Shown piece after piece: positions 15,233-28,230 of a stretch of 43,753 nucleotides of DNA. Both the position numbers and the translations under genes were made by a program. Every line of letters begins with the position of its first letter. The first letter of the stretch is position 1. The stretch is taken from assembly GCA_945787325.1 (NCBI GenBank), contig CALZHP010000015.1, forward strand, positions 1-43,753, written 5' to 3'. This stretch comes from an uncultured Desulfobulbaceae bacterium. GTDB taxonomy: Bacteria; Desulfobacterota; Desulfobulbia; Desulfobulbales; BM004. A model generated the notes under the pieces. That model did not search any database. It worked only from the letters and a program-made list of their open reading frames with translations, and was not told the DNA's origin.

Positions 15233-16531
15233 ATGAAAATACCTGAATTACTGGCGCCAGCCGGCAACTTTGAAAAACTAGTGACCGCCATTCATTATGG
15301 TGCGAATGCAGTCTATTGTGGCGGTAAGCATTACAGCCTGCGGGCTCATGCGACAAACTTTTCCGAAACGGAATTGGAAAAGGCCATAGGCTATGCCCAT
15401 GAGCGATCGGTCAAGGTTTATGTGACCGTTAATGTCATGGCGCATGAAAAAGACCTGGCCGACATGGACGATTATCTTCTGCATCTCAGTAAGATCAAAG
15501 CAGATGGAATCATCGTTTCCGATCCGGGTATTCTCATGCGAGCCAGGAAACTCACTCCCCACATGCCGGTTCATTTGAGCACCCAGGCCAATGTCACTAA
15601 CGCAGCAAGCGCACTTTTCTGGCAGAAGCAGGGAGTGACACGAATCAATGTTGCCCGGGAATTGTCACTTGAGGAAATATCTGCTGTGAAAAAAGCGCTC
15701 ACCAATGAGGCTGAAGCAGCAGGAATACAGGACACGGAGGTTGAAGTTTTTGTGCATGGTGCCCTCTGTATTTCATATTCCGGGCGCTGTCTGCTCAGTT
15801 ATTATCTGACCGGGCGAGATGCCAACCAGGGAGACTGCGCGCATCCCTGTAGATACAAATATACTTTGGTGGAAGAAAAACGCCCCGGGCATTATTTTCC
15901 GGTAGAGGAGGATGATCGGGGCACCTATATATTCAATTCAAAGGATCTATGCCTTTTGGATCGCCTTCCTGCTCTTATCGGGGCTGGGGTTGACAGCATC
16001 AAAATTGAAGGTCGTATGAAAGGGGTTTACTACGTGGGTGGTGTAGTGCGGGTGTACAGAGCAGCACTCGATTATATTGCTGCTTCATCAATGGATAAAG
16101 ATATTGGTATGCCGCCTGAATTTATGGAAGAGCTCACCAAAACTGGCACCAGGGGAGTAACAGAGAATTTCATCAGCGGTCTGCCAAATGCGCCGGGCAG
16201 TGATGATATGCTGTACGATAGCCCTCGAGCAGTTCATGAATACGAACCTGCGGGAGTTGTGAAGCATTCAGGTTTCGAGCCTGATCTGGAAATAGAGGTA
16301 AGAAACACCCTGTTAAAAGGGACAAGAGTTGAATATCTTGGGAAGGGACTTGATGTCTTCCCTGTTGAAATTAAAGAGATGATAAATAAAGAAGGGAAAG
16401 CTCTTGAACAGGCCAATCCGGGTGACCGGGTGGTGATCAAAACCTTTCCCTCAGAGACTTCTTGTCCTGAATCCGGCTGGGAAGAAAATGCGCTTCTCAG
16501 GAAGAAATCAGGCAACTCTCACTCACGGTGA
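15233..16531 (+). CDS. U32 family protein, TrhP/YegQ-like (tRNA U34 hydroxylation)
   Basis: A 432-residue U32-family protein. The opening PELLAPAGNFEKLVTAIHYGANAVYCGG and the signature VFVHGALCISYSGRCLLS are diagnostic. Four cysteines, in GALC, GRC, GDC and HPC, match those proposed to hold an Fe-S cluster. A C-terminal barrel (about residues 335-420) follows, as in YegQ. In E. coli, YegQ (TrhP) makes 5-hydroxyuridine at tRNA U34 from prephenate, while the related RlhA hydroxylates 23S rRNA. Length and the C-terminal domain favour TrhP. Older annotation as a collagenase-like peptidase is probably misleading. Confidence 0.88.
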   Translation: MKIPELLAPAGNFEKLVTAIHYGANAVYCGGKHYSLRAHATNFSETELEKAIGYAHERSVKVYVTVNVMAHEKDLADMDDYLLHLSKIKADGIIVSDPGILMRARKLTPHMPVHLSTQANVTNAASALFWQKQGVTRINVARELSLEEISAVKKALTNEAEAAGIQDTEVEVFVHGALCISYSGRCLLSYYLTGRDANQGDCAHPCRYKYTLVEEKRPGHYFPVEEDDRGTYIFNSKDLCLLDRLPALIGAGVDSIKIEGRMKGVYYVGGVVRVYRAALDYIAASSMDKDIGMPPEFMEELTKTGTRGVTENFISGLPNAPGSDDMLYDSPRAVHEYEPAGVVKHSGFEPDLEIEVRNTLLKGTRVEYLGKGLDVFPVEIKEMINKEGKALEQANPGDRVVIKTFPSETSCPESGWEENALLRKKSGNSHSR

Positions 16532-16551
16532 AATTAACAGCCTTTTATACT

Positions 16552-16905
16552 TCATCCACCGCTTTTTGCAGCAGCGCCCTCACCGCCTTCAGAGACAACT
16601 TTTGCGGAACCGAGGATATGCTGCCGTGACACCTTCACTTTCACGTTATCAGCAATTTCAAGAGTAACAGCCGCATCGGTGAGCCCGGTGATTTCACCGT
16701 ATAACCCGCCGTTTGTAACAATCTTGTCGCCCTTGTTCAAGTTGGAAAGAAAATTCTGATGCTGTTTCGCTTTTTTCTGCTGCGGCCTGATGAGCAGAAA
16801 GTAAAAGATAACAAATATTAAAATAAGCGGTAAAAAGGATGCAATTCCGCCGCCCTGCGGAGCTCCTGCTCCACCACCTCCTGCTGCCATAGCAATACCA
16901 ATCAT
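16552..16905 (-). CDS. yajC: Sec translocon accessory subunit YajC
   Basis: A 117-residue YajC: a short Ala/Gly-rich N-terminus, one membrane segment at about residues 24-41 (FLPLILIFVIFYFLLI), then RPQQKKAKQHQNFLSNLNKGDKI split by the conserved RPQQKK, and NGGLYGEI. It binds the SecDF complex. It follows tgt by 11 bases. Normally secD and secF follow; here the next gene is the convergent U32 gene, so secDF must lie elsewhere. The G/A-rich C-terminal tail is probably disordered. Confidence 0.93.
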   Translation of the reverse strand: MIGIAMAAGGGGAGAPQGGGIASFLPLILIFVIFYFLLIRPQQKKAKQHQNFLSNLNKGDKIVTNGGLYGEITGLTDAAVTLEIADNVKVKVSRQHILGSAKVVSEGGEGAAAKSGG

Positions 16906-16916
16906 AATCTACCTCG

Positions 16917-18754
<1,838 letters not shown>

Positions 18755-18903
18755 GAATTCACCACATATTTTATATTTAGTCGGTACTTGCTGTTACCGA
18801 TCGGGTGAATATAGCTTTTCTATTGTTTTTTGTCAGAAATTTTCATGCAAACCTGCAATTTTAAAGATATGTTATGAAGCAAATATATTCAGGAGATTCT
18901 CCA

Positions 18904-19482
18904 ATGACATTCGAAGAAGTCGTTCAGTTTCATGGCCATTCCTGCCCCGGTCTCGCTTTGGGGTACCGCGTGACTGCCCTTGTCCTGAAAGAATTGGGGG
19001 GCAGGGCACATGATGAGGAACTGGTAGCTATTGTTGAAAATAATTCATGTGCTGTAGACGCGGTCCAGGCTATGGCCGGCTGCACTTTTGGTAAAGGGAA
19101 TCTTATTTTCAAGGATTACGGAAAGCAGGCCTATACATTCATACGTCGCTCAGATGGTGAGGCCGTCAGGATATCCGTAAAGTGGACACCGCCACCAGAC
19201 AGCGAAGAAGAAAAAGTAATGTGGGATAGATACGCCGCCGGTGATCGTTCGCAGGAAGTGGTTCAAGTGGTGCAGTCCCGCAAAACCCGCAAGATGGAAG
19301 GTGTCCTCAAGGCATCTGATAATGAACTTTTCAAAGTGGAACACGTGGATGTTCCTCTACCGGAACCAGCCAGGATCTATAAAAGCGTTACCTGCAGTGT
19401 GTGCGGTGAAACAGTGATGGAGCCCAAGACGTCAAGGCGGGGTGAGGATTATGTCTGTCTACCCTGTGCCGAAAAAAACTAA
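18904..19482 (+). CDS. FmdE family protein with C-terminal zinc finger
   Basis: A 193-residue FmdE-family protein (named after formylmethanofuran dehydrogenase subunit E of methanogens; the bacterial members' reaction is not settled). The metal-binding N-terminal motif is FHGHSCPGLALGYRV, followed by ENNSCAVDAVQAMAGCTFGKGN. The C-terminus carries a zinc finger with CSVCG and CLPC pairs. An ATG at 18874 is possible, but the ATG at 18904 has AGGAG at ideal spacing and starts at the conserved domain. FmdE-like genes are frequent in sulfate reducers and often lie near molybdopterin or sulfur genes; here the neighbours are rph and guaA. Confidence 0.9.
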   Translation: MTFEEVVQFHGHSCPGLALGYRVTALVLKELGGRAHDEELVAIVENNSCAVDAVQAMAGCTFGKGNLIFKDYGKQAYTFIRRSDGEAVRISVKWTPPPDSEEEKVMWDRYAAGDRSQEVVQVVQSRKTRKMEGVLKASDNELFKVEHVDVPLPEPARIYKSVTCSVCGETVMEPKTSRRGEDYVCLPCAEKN

Positions 19483-19502
19483 TTGTTCTTTGGCGTAATA
19501 CT

Positions 19503-21056
19503 TTACTCCCACTCAATAGTGCTGGGTGGTTTTGAGGATATGTCGTATACGACGCGATTAACCCCTCTAACCTCGTTGATAATTCTGTTGGAAATCTTAC
19601 CAAGAAGATCGTAGGGAAGTTTTGTCCAGTCTGCGGTCATTGCGTCCTTGCTGTCAACACAACGGATAGCAACAACGTTTTCATACGTACGCTCATCGCC
19701 CATGACTCCAACGGTCTGAATTGGCAAAAGTACGGCAAATGACTGCCAGACATTGTAGTACATTTCGCTGCGCTTCATCTCTTCCAGTACGATTACATCC
19801 GCCTGCCTGATGATATCAAGCCGATCACGGGTAATTTCGCCAAGTATACGGATTGCGAGACCGGGACCGGGGAAAGGTTGCCGATAGATAGCCTCTTCCG
19901 GCAGGCCCAGTTCCAGGCCAACCTCGCGGACTTCATCCTTGAACAGCTCCCGTAATGGTTCAAGCAGTTTCAATTCCATGTCCTCAGGAAGCCCGCCGAC
20001 ATTATGGTGTGATTTAATTACAGCGGAAGGACCTTTGAGAGAAACGCTTTCAATGACATCGGGATACAGAGTTCCCTGGGCCAGGTATTTGGCGTCACCT
20101 ACTTTTCGTGCTTCTTCTTCAAATATTCTGATAAATCCGTATCCAATGAGTTTACGTTTTTTCTCAGGATCGGAAATTCCATCCAGTTCGCTCAAAAAAC
20201 TGTCGGCGGCTTCAACCTGGATCAGGTTCAAAGAGGTTTTTTCCTTAAAAAACCGCATGACTGATCCGGATTCCTGCGTTCGGAGAAGACCATTGTCGAC
20301 AAATATGCAGGTAAGCCGGTCTCCAACAGCTTTGTGGACCAGGGCAGCTGTAACCGACGAATCCACTCCGCCGGACAATGCGCATATTACTTTGCCATCT
20401 CCAACCTGTTCCTTTATTAACTTGACGGTACTTTCCACAAAGGAGTGCATTGTCCAGTTCGGATCGCAGTTGCAGATTCCAAATATAAAATTCCTGAGAA
20501 CATCTGTTCCGATAATGGTATGAGATACTTCCGGATGAAACTGTACACCAACCAGGGGTTTATTATTGTGACGGATTGCTGCGTTTGGAGAGTGTGCACT
20601 GATAGCTGAAACGCCGAAACCTTCCGGCAGCTCTTCAATACGGTCGCCATGACTCATCCACACCTGGTGCCAAGCGTCTCCGGTTTCCATGCCCGCAAAT
20701 AGACCGCTTGTAACCTGCACTTCAAGGTCTGCTTTGCCGAATTCTCGTTTCTCGGCCCGTTCCACCCTGCCACCCAGCTGCGTGGTCATAAGTTGGGCGC
20801 CATAGCAGATACCTAGAATGGGAATATCCAGTTCAAATATACCGGGGTCGCTTACCGGTGCGTCCTTATCATAAACACTGCTGGGTCCGCCGGATAGAAT
20901 TATTCCCTTGGGGGACATTTTTTTGATTGTATCAAGATCGATATGAAAAGGGTGTATTTCACAATATACTTTCTGCTCTCGAATCCTGCGGGCTATGAGT
21001 TGCGTGGTTTGTGAACCGAAATCGAGGATAAGAATTTTTTCGCTGTGGATATCCAT
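19503..21056 (-). CDS. guaA: GMP synthase (glutamine-hydrolysing)
   Basis: GuaA turns XMP, ATP and glutamine into GMP. The 517-residue protein has a class-I glutamine amidotransferase domain (about 1-195) with the nucleophile in GICYGAQLM and the His/Glu of [10 protein letters not shown]. The ATP pyrophosphatase domain follows with SGGVDSSV, then the C-terminal dimerisation domain ([26 protein letters not shown]). It follows guaB by 49 bases and both read on the minus strand, the standard guaBA operon. Confidence 0.98.
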   Translation of the reverse strand: MDIHSEKILILDFGSQTTQLIARRIREQKVYCEIHPFHIDLDTIKKMSPKGIILSGGPSSVYDKDAPVSDPGIFELDIPILGICYGAQLMTTQLGGRVERAEKREFGKADLEVQVTSGLFAGMETGDAWHQVWMSHGDRIEELPEGFGVSAISAHSPNAAIRHNNKPLVGVQFHPEVSHTIIGTDVLRNFIFGICNCDPNWTMHSFVESTVKLIKEQVGDGKVICALSGGVDSSVTAALVHKAVGDRLTCIFVDNGLLRTQESGSVMRFFKEKTSLNLIQVEAADSFLSELDGISDPEKKRKLIGYGFIRIFEEEARKVGDAKYLAQGTLYPDVIESVSLKGPSAVIKSHHNVGGLPEDMELKLLEPLRELFKDEVREVGLELGLPEEAIYRQPFPGPGLAIRILGEITRDRLDIIRQADVIVLEEMKRSEMYYNVWQSFAVLLPIQTVGVMGDERTYENVVAIRCVDSKDAMTADWTKLPYDLLGKISNRIINEVRGVNRVVYDISSKPPSTIEWE

Positions 21057-21105
21057 TACAATTCCTTAATGAAATATATACATATGTTGTAGCCGAAACC
21101 GGTTT

Positions 21106-22584
<1,479 letters not shown>

Positions 22585-22768
22585 TCAAAAAAGTAATGTA
22601 GAGAAGTTATTATTTATGTTTTCACGGTTAAGCGCTTGGAGTCTTATGCGCCCTAGAGCATGATATTCATGGGTGTGAAAAGAAGTTGGCGCTGTCGAAC
22701 GGATAGTAAACTTGGATGTCTGGAGCGCTGTATTTATTTAAATTATTTCGCAAATAATTAAATATGGT

Positions 22769-22797
22769 CTTATACAAAAATACCCGCGTAATTGCAA
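22769..22797 (-). promoter_or_regulatory. Candidate guaBA promoter
   Basis: On the minus strand TTGCAA (22792-22797), a 17-base spacer and TATAAG (22769-22774) form a good sigma-70-type promoter. Transcription would start near 22762, leaving an untranslated leader of about 190 bases. Beside it, at about 22731-22763, lies an AT-rich inverted repeat (TATTTAAATTATTT and AAATAATTAAATA). The leader does not match a purine riboswitch that I can recognise. Confidence 0.5.
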
Positions 22798-22834
22798 AAG
22801 ACTTTTAAATTACATTACGCATGTGTCACATATT

Positions 22835-23818
22835 TTATTTCAGTTGACTCAATGTTTTTCTATCTGTAAGGCTGAGGAGCATGCCTTCAAGCAGACCCCA
22901 GTCACTGACCAGCAAGCGGTCGCTGCCGAGCAGGTCCATTAGTACTTGATACACTTTTATACCGGCAAGAATTATTTCAGCACGGCCATCCTGAAGAGCC
23001 GGAATAGCTTCTTTTTCATGCAAAGTAAGACTGGCAAGCCGATTCCATAATGTATCGATAGCTGCTGTAGATAAATGGTGGCCATGGACTTTTGATTCTT
23101 CATATACTGTAAGGCCCAGGTCCATTGCCGCCATTGTAGTAACAGTACCCCCTGAGCCAACAAGTTGGGGTGCATTTTTATTCGAGAGGTCGAGTGACTG
23201 AAGAGGTTGTTGCAGAAATTGTTGTATGTAAAAAGTCATATCTTTAATTTCTCGTTTGCTCGGGATGTCATTGACGAGAAATTTTTCTGTCAGGGAAATG
23301 GCTCCTATGGGCAGGCTGAAACTAAGGGGTTGTTCCGAAGAGCTTCCTGTCTGGTATTCTTTGCCGTCATTAGTGAAAATAATTTCAGTGCTGCCACCAC
23401 CGACGTCAGCCAGGATAAGAGGTTCCTGGCTTAATTTTTTCATGCCGGCCATCACCCCTTTCAAACAAAGGTTGGCCTCCTTTTCACCACTTATTGTTTC
23501 AATTGATATACCCAGAGTTTTTTCAGCGAGATTGATGAAGTTGGTTTTGTTTTGAGCGGTTCTTAACGCTTCAGTAGCGCATGCTCTGCACTTTTTTGGG
23601 TTAAATCGTTTGATTATTTCTCGAAAAGAGGCAAGAGTTTCAATGGCTTTAGCGGTGGTTTTTTCACTTATTGTTCCATTTTTTTTAAGCTTCCGACCCA
23701 GCTTGACCGTCACCAGTCTTTTGTCCAGAGTTTTCAGCTTGTTATCGTCCAATTGAGCCACCAGCAACCGGAAGGTGTTGGAGCCTATATCAACAGCAGC
23801 AATATTCATATGTTTCAT
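22835..23818 (-). CDS. Ppx/GppA-family exopolyphosphatase/pppGpp phosphohydrolase
   Basis: A 327-residue member with only the two actin-like domains, as in short Ppx/GppA proteins; the C-terminal HD-like part of E. coli Ppx is absent. Key motifs: AAVDIGSNTFRLLVAQ (phosphate-binding 1), ATEALRTAQN, ETISGEKEANL, LILADVGGGSTEIIF (phosphate 2), and LVGSGGTVTTMAAMD. The family hydrolyses polyphosphate and/or pppGpp, and the substrate cannot be settled from sequence. The first ATG (23818) has GGAG very close; the ATG at 23809 is possible. It reads toward guaB with a ~265-base gap. Confidence 0.9.
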   Translation of the reverse strand: MKHMNIAAVDIGSNTFRLLVAQLDDNKLKTLDKRLVTVKLGRKLKKNGTISEKTTAKAIETLASFREIIKRFNPKKCRACATEALRTAQNKTNFINLAEKTLGISIETISGEKEANLCLKGVMAGMKKLSQEPLILADVGGGSTEIIFTNDGKEYQTGSSSEQPLSFSLPIGAISLTEKFLVNDIPSKREIKDMTFYIQQFLQQPLQSLDLSNKNAPQLVGSGGTVTTMAAMDLGLTVYEESKVHGHHLSTAAIDTLWNRLASLTLHEKEAIPALQDGRAEIILAGIKVYQVLMDLLGSDRLLVSDWGLLEGMLLSLTDRKTLSQLK

Positions 23819-24064
23819 TACTCCGCATGAAATTTAGCCTGGTCCAGAAGGAGGCATTATAATTCAGCACAGCATAGCCGTGTTTTTATGAGTCCACAAT
23901 TTCTCGGCTATGGAGGTCTTTGAACGATTCATTAATCATTGCTTGCCATGCTGGAATAGGTTATTAACTTTGATTCAATTCTGGATATTAACCCGAAGCA
24001 TGTTTATCGGGTGTAGGTAAAGACGGAGCTTTCGACAGCATAGAAACTATTACAGGTATTTGAA

Positions 24065-24679
24065 ATGCTTTTGGCAATCAACCCGGATAATCCCCAACCG
24101 CGGTTAATCAAACAGGTCGCTGATGAGTTGCGCGGAGGAGCCGTCATCTGTTATCCAACGGATACCGTATATGGGATAGGGTGCGACATCTACAACCAGA
24201 AAGCAATAAAAAGAATATACCAGATAAAAAAAAGGCCAAAACAAAAGCCTTTCAGTTTCATGTGTTCCGACCTGAAAAATGTCAGCGATTATGGGTATGT
24301 TTCAAATACAGCATACAGGCATATGAAAAAGAACCTGCCCGGGGCCTACACATTTGTATTGCCAGGCACAAAGCTGGTTCCAAAAATTATGGTTACCAAG
24401 CAAAAAACTGTAGGAATCAGGGTACCCGACAACAATATCTGCCTGGCGCTTATTGAAGCTTTAGGAAACCCGATTGTAAACACCAGCGCGCTTCTTGATC
24501 AAGAAGGTACTCCTCTAACAGAGGCCTATGAGTTTGAGGAGAAGTTAGGTGGGATGATAACGCTTGTTATCGACGGTGGACGGGTATATCCCAACCCATC
24601 CACTGTCGTTTCATTTACAGGTGATTATCCTGAAATCCTTCGTCATGGCAAAGGCGACACCAGCCCCTTTACCGGGTAA
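24065..24679 (+). CDS. YciO/YrdC/Sua5-family protein
   Basis: A 204-residue member of the Sua5/YciO/YrdC fold. The TsaC branch makes threonylcarbamoyl-AMP for t6A37 in tRNA. The family KxR/SxN-type features are visible: YPTDTVYGIGCD, KRPKQKPFSFM, PGAYTFVLPGT, VGIRVPDN, and NTSALLDQEG. Overall layout and C-terminus (TTVVSF-like, LRHGKGDTSPF) look closer to E. coli YciO than to TsaC, so the function could be t6A-related or still undefined. It is the only such gene in this window. Confidence 0.87.
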   Translation: MLLAINPDNPQPRLIKQVADELRGGAVICYPTDTVYGIGCDIYNQKAIKRIYQIKKRPKQKPFSFMCSDLKNVSDYGYVSNTAYRHMKKNLPGAYTFVLPGTKLVPKIMVTKQKTVGIRVPDNNICLALIEALGNPIVNTSALLDQEGTPLTEAYEFEEKLGGMITLVIDGGRVYPNPSTVVSFTGDYPEILRHGKGDTSPFTG

Positions 24680-24712
24680 GTGCAACCGGAGTTATGTGAG
24701 GTAAAACGAATA

Positions 24713-25000
24713 TTATTTTTCTTTCTTTACCAGCGTATCTTTGAGCGATTTGCTCATTGTAAAATGCAGGGTTTTACGAGGTGGGATAGACATCATTTTG
24801 CCTGTTTTCGGATTTTTAGTCTCCCTGGCTTTTCTTTGACGTACTGAAAAACTGCCGAACCCCCTGATTTCTACTCTTCGCCCTTCACTCAGGGCTTCTT
24901 TCATTGAATCAAGTATTATGTCAACGGCCTGGTCAATATCTTTTTTCAGATAACCGTCCAAAGAATCAGTAACTTCGTTTACAAGATGTCTTTTAAGCAT
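24713..25000 (-). CDS. IHF/HU-family DNA-binding protein
   Basis: A 95-residue histone-like protein that bends DNA as a dimer. Visible features are the dimerisation helices (residues 1-40), VEIRGFGSFSVRQRKAR and the DNA-intercalating arm NPKTGKMMSIPPRKTLHF with its proline. The EIRGFGSF stretch fits the IHF-beta side. It follows sppA by 28 bases and sits at the end of rpsA-sppA, which recalls the rpsA-ihfB pairing in enterobacteria. A partner alpha subunit is not in this window. Confidence 0.92.
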   Translation of the reverse strand: MLKRHLVNEVTDSLDGYLKKDIDQAVDIILDSMKEALSEGRRVEIRGFGSFSVRQRKARETKNPKTGKMMSIPPRKTLHFTMSKSLKDTLVKKEK

Positions 25001-25028
25001 TGCTGTTCCTTTATAATTTCGTTGTTGT

Positions 25029-25940
25029 TTATCTTACACCCCTCCACTCATAAGAGAGCATAGGGAAGTTGCTTATCAGTTTATTATATAGGGATCTGCT
25101 GTTTTCTCCGGACAGCAGATCAAATACAGAAAAATGTTTGCCACGCGGGTAAATAAGCGATGGAGTTTCGGTTGTTATACCGGCAGACTTCGCCGCCAAA
25201 AGAACCGCATCAGTAAAGTTGCCCAAGGTGTCAATTAGTCCGGAATTAAGGGCCTGCTCTCCAGAAAAAATCCTTCCGTCGGCAAGTTTACGAACATCCT
25301 CTTCAGGTAGCGACCTGCTCTCGACAACTGCTTTTACAAACTGGCCGTGAACATTATCAATGACGTCCTGCATGAGCGCGCGCTCTTCGTCAGTCATCGG
25401 TCTGTCTGAGGAGCCAATATCTTTCATCTGGCCGCTCTTAATGACCTCGCTTTTATACCCTATTTTGTCAAAAAGCCTTTCCAGGTTGGAAAATTTCACT
25501 ATAACACCAAGACTGCCGGTCAGGGTGCCTGGGTTGGCAATAATTTTTTGGGCCCCAAGGGCTGCATAGTAACCACCTGAAGCACCAATCGATCCCATTG
25601 AAGCGACAACTGGTTTAACAGCATTGGTACGTTTTACTTCTTCATAAATTTCCTGAGAAGCGCCAACCGCTCCTCCGGGGCTGTCTATCCGCAGTACTAT
25701 GGCTTTTATATTTGAATTCCTTCTGAACTCTGTAAGCGCTTCAATTGTTTCTTCAGAAGAGACGATAAGGCCCTTAAGGTCAACAATACCGACAGAGTCC
25801 TTCTTGGCAAAGAGATCCTTTTTCCCTTTATCAATATCCAGTGAAGAAATAAGAAGGGATATCCCTCCTCCAAAAAGGAGGAATATCCCTAAAAGGATAA
25901 ATATGCCTACTATTACCGGATGCTTTTGACGGAAACTCAT
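25029..25940 (-). CDS. sppA: Signal peptide peptidase SppA (short form)
   Basis: A 303-residue S49-family peptidase that degrades leftover signal peptides in the inner membrane. An N-terminal membrane anchor lies at about residues 9-31. The catalytic serine is in GSIGASGGYYAAL and the general-base lysine downstream in VIKSGQMKDIGS. RIDSPGGAV is also characteristic. It is the single-domain form, about half the length of E. coli SppA. It lies between rpsA (39 bases upstream) and the IHF/HU gene, probably in one transcript. Confidence 0.95.
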   Translation of the reverse strand: MSFRQKHPVIVGIFILLGIFLLFGGGISLLISSLDIDKGKKDLFAKKDSVGIVDLKGLIVSSEETIEALTEFRRNSNIKAIVLRIDSPGGAVGASQEIYEEVKRTNAVKPVVASMGSIGASGGYYAALGAQKIIANPGTLTGSLGVIVKFSNLERLFDKIGYKSEVIKSGQMKDIGSSDRPMTDEERALMQDVIDNVHGQFVKAVVESRSLPEEDVRKLADGRIFSGEQALNSGLIDTLGNFTDAVLLAAKSAGITTETPSLIYPRGKHFSVFDLLSGENSRSLYNKLISNFPMLSYEWRGVR

Positions 25941-25979
25941 ATTGCGCCCACCTGATTATTCCGGTCAGAATGTATTCTG

Positions 25980-27887
25980 TTATTTTTCTTCAGGTGTATC
26001 TTCTGAAGTATCCTCTGCCTCAGGTGCATCTTCTTCTGGTGCAACTTCGGGAGTATCCTCTGCCTCAGGTGCAGCTTCTACTGGCGCAGCTTCTGAAGCA
26101 TCCTCTACCTCAGGTGCAGTTTCCTCAGTGGCTTCTGCTGACTGAGTTTCAGGCTCTTGTCCATTTACTTCCTTGTTTTCCAGTTCCTCTTTTAAAAGGT
26201 CACCGATAGTAGAGGGGCCGCTGGCCTGTTTCTTTTTGAAATCTTCAAAACTGCCCTGGTCACTTCCTTCTTCAAGAGCCTTGATCGAAAGACCAATTTT
26301 CCGATCTTTGGCTGAAACATTGATGACCATAATTTTCAAATTGTCGCCTACATTGTAAAGCCCTACCGGGGTGTTGACTTTATCTTTGCTTATCTCTGAT
26401 ACATGTACCAGACCCTCAATACCTTCTTCAAGCTGGACAAATACGCCGAAGTCGGTAACGTTGGTAATATTTCCTTCCACTACAGTTCCAACCGGGTAGC
26501 GGTCAAATGCTGCCTGCCATGGATCCGGCTCAAGCTGTTTTATCCCGAGTGAAAAACGTTCGTTCTCTCGGTCAATTTTCAGGACAACGGCCTGGATAGT
26601 TTCACCTTTTGCATATTTTTCAGAAGGATGTTTTATCCTTTCAGTCCACGATAGATCTGATACATGAATGAGGCCGTCAATTCCTTCTTCAATTCCAATA
26701 AAAATTCCAAAATCAGTGATGTTTTTTATCTTTCCTTCAATAATGGAACCGACAGGATAAGTTTCGGTCACAAGGTCCCAAGGATTAGATTGCAGCTGTT
26801 TCATACCAAGGGATATTCGCTTTGTTTCCGTCTCAATATTAAGGACCATTACTTCGAGTTCATCGCCAACGGATACAAGCTTGGAAGGGTGACGAGGTTT
26901 TTTAGACCAAGTCATTTCGGATATGTGGATGAGGCCTTCTACACCCTCTTCAATTTCAACAAAAACACCATAATCAGTGATGCTCACAACTTTTCCGACA
27001 GTTTTAGAGCTGATAGGATAGCGTTCGTTGACGGTTGCCCATGGGTCATCTTTCAGTTGTTTGACTCCAAGGGAGACGCGGTCCGAATCCTTATCATATT
27101 TCAAAACCTTGACATCTATTTCATCGCCAACCTTATAGAGTTTAGATGGGTGAGAAACGCGACCCCAGGAAAGGTCAGTGATATGGCAAAGTCCGTCCAT
27201 ACCACCGAGATCGATGAAAAGACCGTAATCTGTTATGTTTGTAACTGCACCCTTGATTACAGATCCTTCTTCCAGTGAAGAGCGCATATCTTCCCGTAAT
27301 TTGCTGCGTTCCACTTCCAGGATTGCACGGCGCGATATTACAACGTTGTTTCTTTTACGATTGAATTTGAGAATCTTAAATGGAAAGGTTTGACCGATAA
27401 GTGCATCCAGATCTTTTACAGGGCGAAGGTCAATTTGTGAATATGGAAGAAATGCCGGGACGCCGATATCTACCGACATACCGCCTTTAACCCGGCTTTC
27501 GACACGGCCGTCAATTGTACCGTCGTCTGCCTGAATTTTAGCAATATCTTCCCAGACTTTGATGCCTATTGCCTTTTCCCTTGACAGTAGAAGGCCGCCT
27601 TCCTCTTTCCGTTTTTCTACAAAAACCTCGAAGGAGTCACCAATATTAATTTCAATGTCCTCACCTTCACTACGAAATTCAGAGAGGGGAATATAGCTTT
27701 CAGCCTTATCTCCGATGTCTATCAGGGCATGATTGTCGACCAGGCCGACAACTTTACCCTTCAGTACGTCTCCTACTTTGCTTACGTTTTTGTTTTCTTC
27801 CATCTCGAAGAGATCGGCGAAGCTTGCTTCTCCACTGTCAGTGCCGCCTGCTTCCTTGGCGGGTTTGTTTAATGCTTCATCAGTCAT
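25980..27887 (-). CDS. rpsA: Ribosomal protein S1 with acidic C-terminal tail
   Basis: A 635-residue S1, which delivers mRNA to the 30S subunit. Six S1/OB repeats are visible, starting near residues 37, 121, 207, 292, 379 and 465; the last four share NITDYGLFIDL- or ITDFGIFIGI-type cores and W-x-PSKLY or similar linkers. After a K/Q-rich linker, the last ~50 residues are almost only E, A, P, D, T and S in imperfect repeats (APEAEDTPE-type). This tail is longer than in E. coli S1 and its role is unknown. A 7-bp hairpin (TTCTCCC/GGGAGAA) at 27937-27957 lies in the leader and may play a part in autoregulation. Confidence 0.97.
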   Translation of the reverse strand: MTDEALNKPAKEAGGTDSGEASFADLFEMEENKNVSKVGDVLKGKVVGLVDNHALIDIGDKAESYIPLSEFRSEGEDIEINIGDSFEVFVEKRKEEGGLLLSREKAIGIKVWEDIAKIQADDGTIDGRVESRVKGGMSVDIGVPAFLPYSQIDLRPVKDLDALIGQTFPFKILKFNRKRNNVVISRRAILEVERSKLREDMRSSLEEGSVIKGAVTNITDYGLFIDLGGMDGLCHITDLSWGRVSHPSKLYKVGDEIDVKVLKYDKDSDRVSLGVKQLKDDPWATVNERYPISSKTVGKVVSITDYGVFVEIEEGVEGLIHISEMTWSKKPRHPSKLVSVGDELEVMVLNIETETKRISLGMKQLQSNPWDLVTETYPVGSIIEGKIKNITDFGIFIGIEEGIDGLIHVSDLSWTERIKHPSEKYAKGETIQAVVLKIDRENERFSLGIKQLEPDPWQAAFDRYPVGTVVEGNITNVTDFGVFVQLEEGIEGLVHVSEISKDKVNTPVGLYNVGDNLKIMVINVSAKDRKIGLSIKALEEGSDQGSFEDFKKKQASGPSTIGDLLKEELENKEVNGQEPETQSAEATEETAPEVEDASEAAPVEAAPEAEDTPEVAPEEDAPEAEDTSEDTPEEK

Positions 27888-28230
27888 GTCTGTTCTTGCC
27901 CTTTGGTTGGTTTAGTTATTTCTGCTGAAATTAAATTTTCTCCCCCTGCGGGAGAATTAAACTCGCACATATACCAAAAAAAAAATGGAAAGACAACTCC
28001 TTCTTCACTTATTGTTATGTTGAAGTATCAGATATTTATTCCAATGATTGTATCCGTTGCCGCCTGTGAAATTGATATAAACTTGTAACCTGACCGTAGC
28101 CCTGTTTATCCCATTTTCATGGACACTGGTTTTTGATGAAAGCACATTGTAACCTTTTATTTCATAGACTATAGTGCTCTGGCGGTAAAACAATTCTATA
28201 AAATCTGTTGAGCAAAAGGGTACTTCAGAT

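Noticed and set aside
25980-26160. A tandem-repeat or CRISPR-like array.
   Set aside because: The repetition is coding (the acidic tail of S1) and has no spacers.
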